Positions 19,831 through 20,295 of a stretch of DNA of 20,295 nt are shown here, one piece after another. A program made the position numbers and the translations under genes. The notes beneath the pieces were generated by a model. The model was not told the DNA's origin. It did no database searches and was given only the letters and a program-made list of their open reading frames with translations. The stretch is from the NCBI GenBank assembly GCA_018398765.1, contig JAHBMJ010000107.1:2181-22475 (forward strand), written 5' to 3'. Position 1 is the first letter of the stretch. The number at the start of each line of letters is the position of its first letter. The stretch is from Chromera velia (taxonomy: Eukaryota; Sar; Chromeraceae).

Positions 19831-20280
19831 CTTCTTCAGCGTAGCTGTCTTTCTGACCCAACGATCCACAAGAATGCAACACCAAGCAACAGGAACTCTG
19901 GGGTTCCACGAGTTGATTGGGCTGCTTAATTGCTTCTTTTAATTTCTCACGAATGACTCCAGTGCCGACTGCAGGGTAAGTCAAGATTCAGGCGACGATG
20001 TTCTGTGGTGTTCTTTGGCGATCATATGTGTGTACACATGGTTTGAAGATGCTTGGAAGGTGAAGTTCGACTTCAGAAGTTGGTCCCTCGGTGCTGTATG
20101 AGAGCATGAGAATTAACAACAGCTGGCTGCGCCATGGCTGCGCCATGCTCCATGCACTCACCCGGCCGGCCACGTCGCCGCATCTGACGCAAGCAAGCTT
20201 GCGAACGGCCCCGGAAAGCAAGAAAAATGAGAACTTCACGATTGACGCACGCAGGCCAGCCGATCGGGCAGTCGCGCCGA
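19831..20280 (-). promoter_or_regulatory. Upstream region of the Sel1-repeat gene
   Basis: This is the 5' flank of the minus-strand gene, presumably 5' UTR and promoter. An in-frame ATG at 19869 would add 13 residues, but the ATG at 19830 has the better A at -3. Visible features are an 11-bp tandem duplication GGCTGCGCCAT at 20125-20146, a palindrome GCAAGCTTGC near 20200, and TGACGC motifs. No second gene is supported here. Confidence 0.5.
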
Positions 20281-20295
20281 CCCCCCCCCCCCCCC
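20281..20295. repeat. Poly-C homopolymer at the right edge
   Basis: Fifteen consecutive C close the window, mirroring the poly-G at the left edge. This is probably an assembly stop. Confidence 0.8.

Overview
This is eukaryotic nuclear DNA, most probably from a photosynthetic stramenopile (heterokont alga). The best evidence is an intact peroxiredoxin at 6925-7599. Its N-terminus is a signal peptide followed by an ASAFAP-like motif (ANAFMP), the leader typical of proteins sent to a secondary red plastid. The spliceosomal introns, Kozak-like starts and abundant microsatellites agree with this. The species cannot be fixed from the window. An intron-rich gene with introns of about 110-700 nt could fit a brown-alga-like or eustigmatophyte-like genome. 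The window begins with 13 G and ends with 15 C, so it looks like a whole contig broken at homopolymers.

Layout. 1-3812: low-complexity, microsatellite-rich DNA with no gene I can support. 3813-6300, minus strand: a probable two-exon gene (about 687 aa) with an N-terminal PB1-like or other beta-grasp-like domain and a long disordered Ser/Pro/Gln-rich tail. 6301-6924: a divergent promoter region shared with the next gene. 6925-7599, plus strand: an intronless plastid-targeted type II peroxiredoxin of 224 aa. 7600-10018: a convergent intergenic region holding a large CT/GT microsatellite and then about 1.25 kb of sharply AT-rich non-coding DNA. 10019-19830, minus strand: an 18-exon gene that I assembled by hand. 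All 17 introns keep the reading frame and give 1011 residues: an N-terminal helical region, one isolated Sel1 repeat followed by a charged/acidic linker, a run of about nine Sel1 repeats, and a disordered tail of about 335 residues. 19831-20295: its upstream region.

The three genes show no obvious shared pathway. The peroxiredoxin is a plastid antioxidant enzyme. The other two look like scaffold or adaptor proteins, one built on a PB1-like domain and one on Sel1 repeats. The most unusual signal is in the splicing architecture of the Sel1 gene. Seven of 17 inferred donors are GTC rather than GTA/GTG. Acceptors are strongly (T)GCAG. Microsatellites sit directly on several splice sites, and one intron carries two mutually complementary microsatellites that could fold into a hairpin of at least 46 bp bringing donor and acceptor together. 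Intron 9 also holds nine copies of a 39-bp minisatellite.
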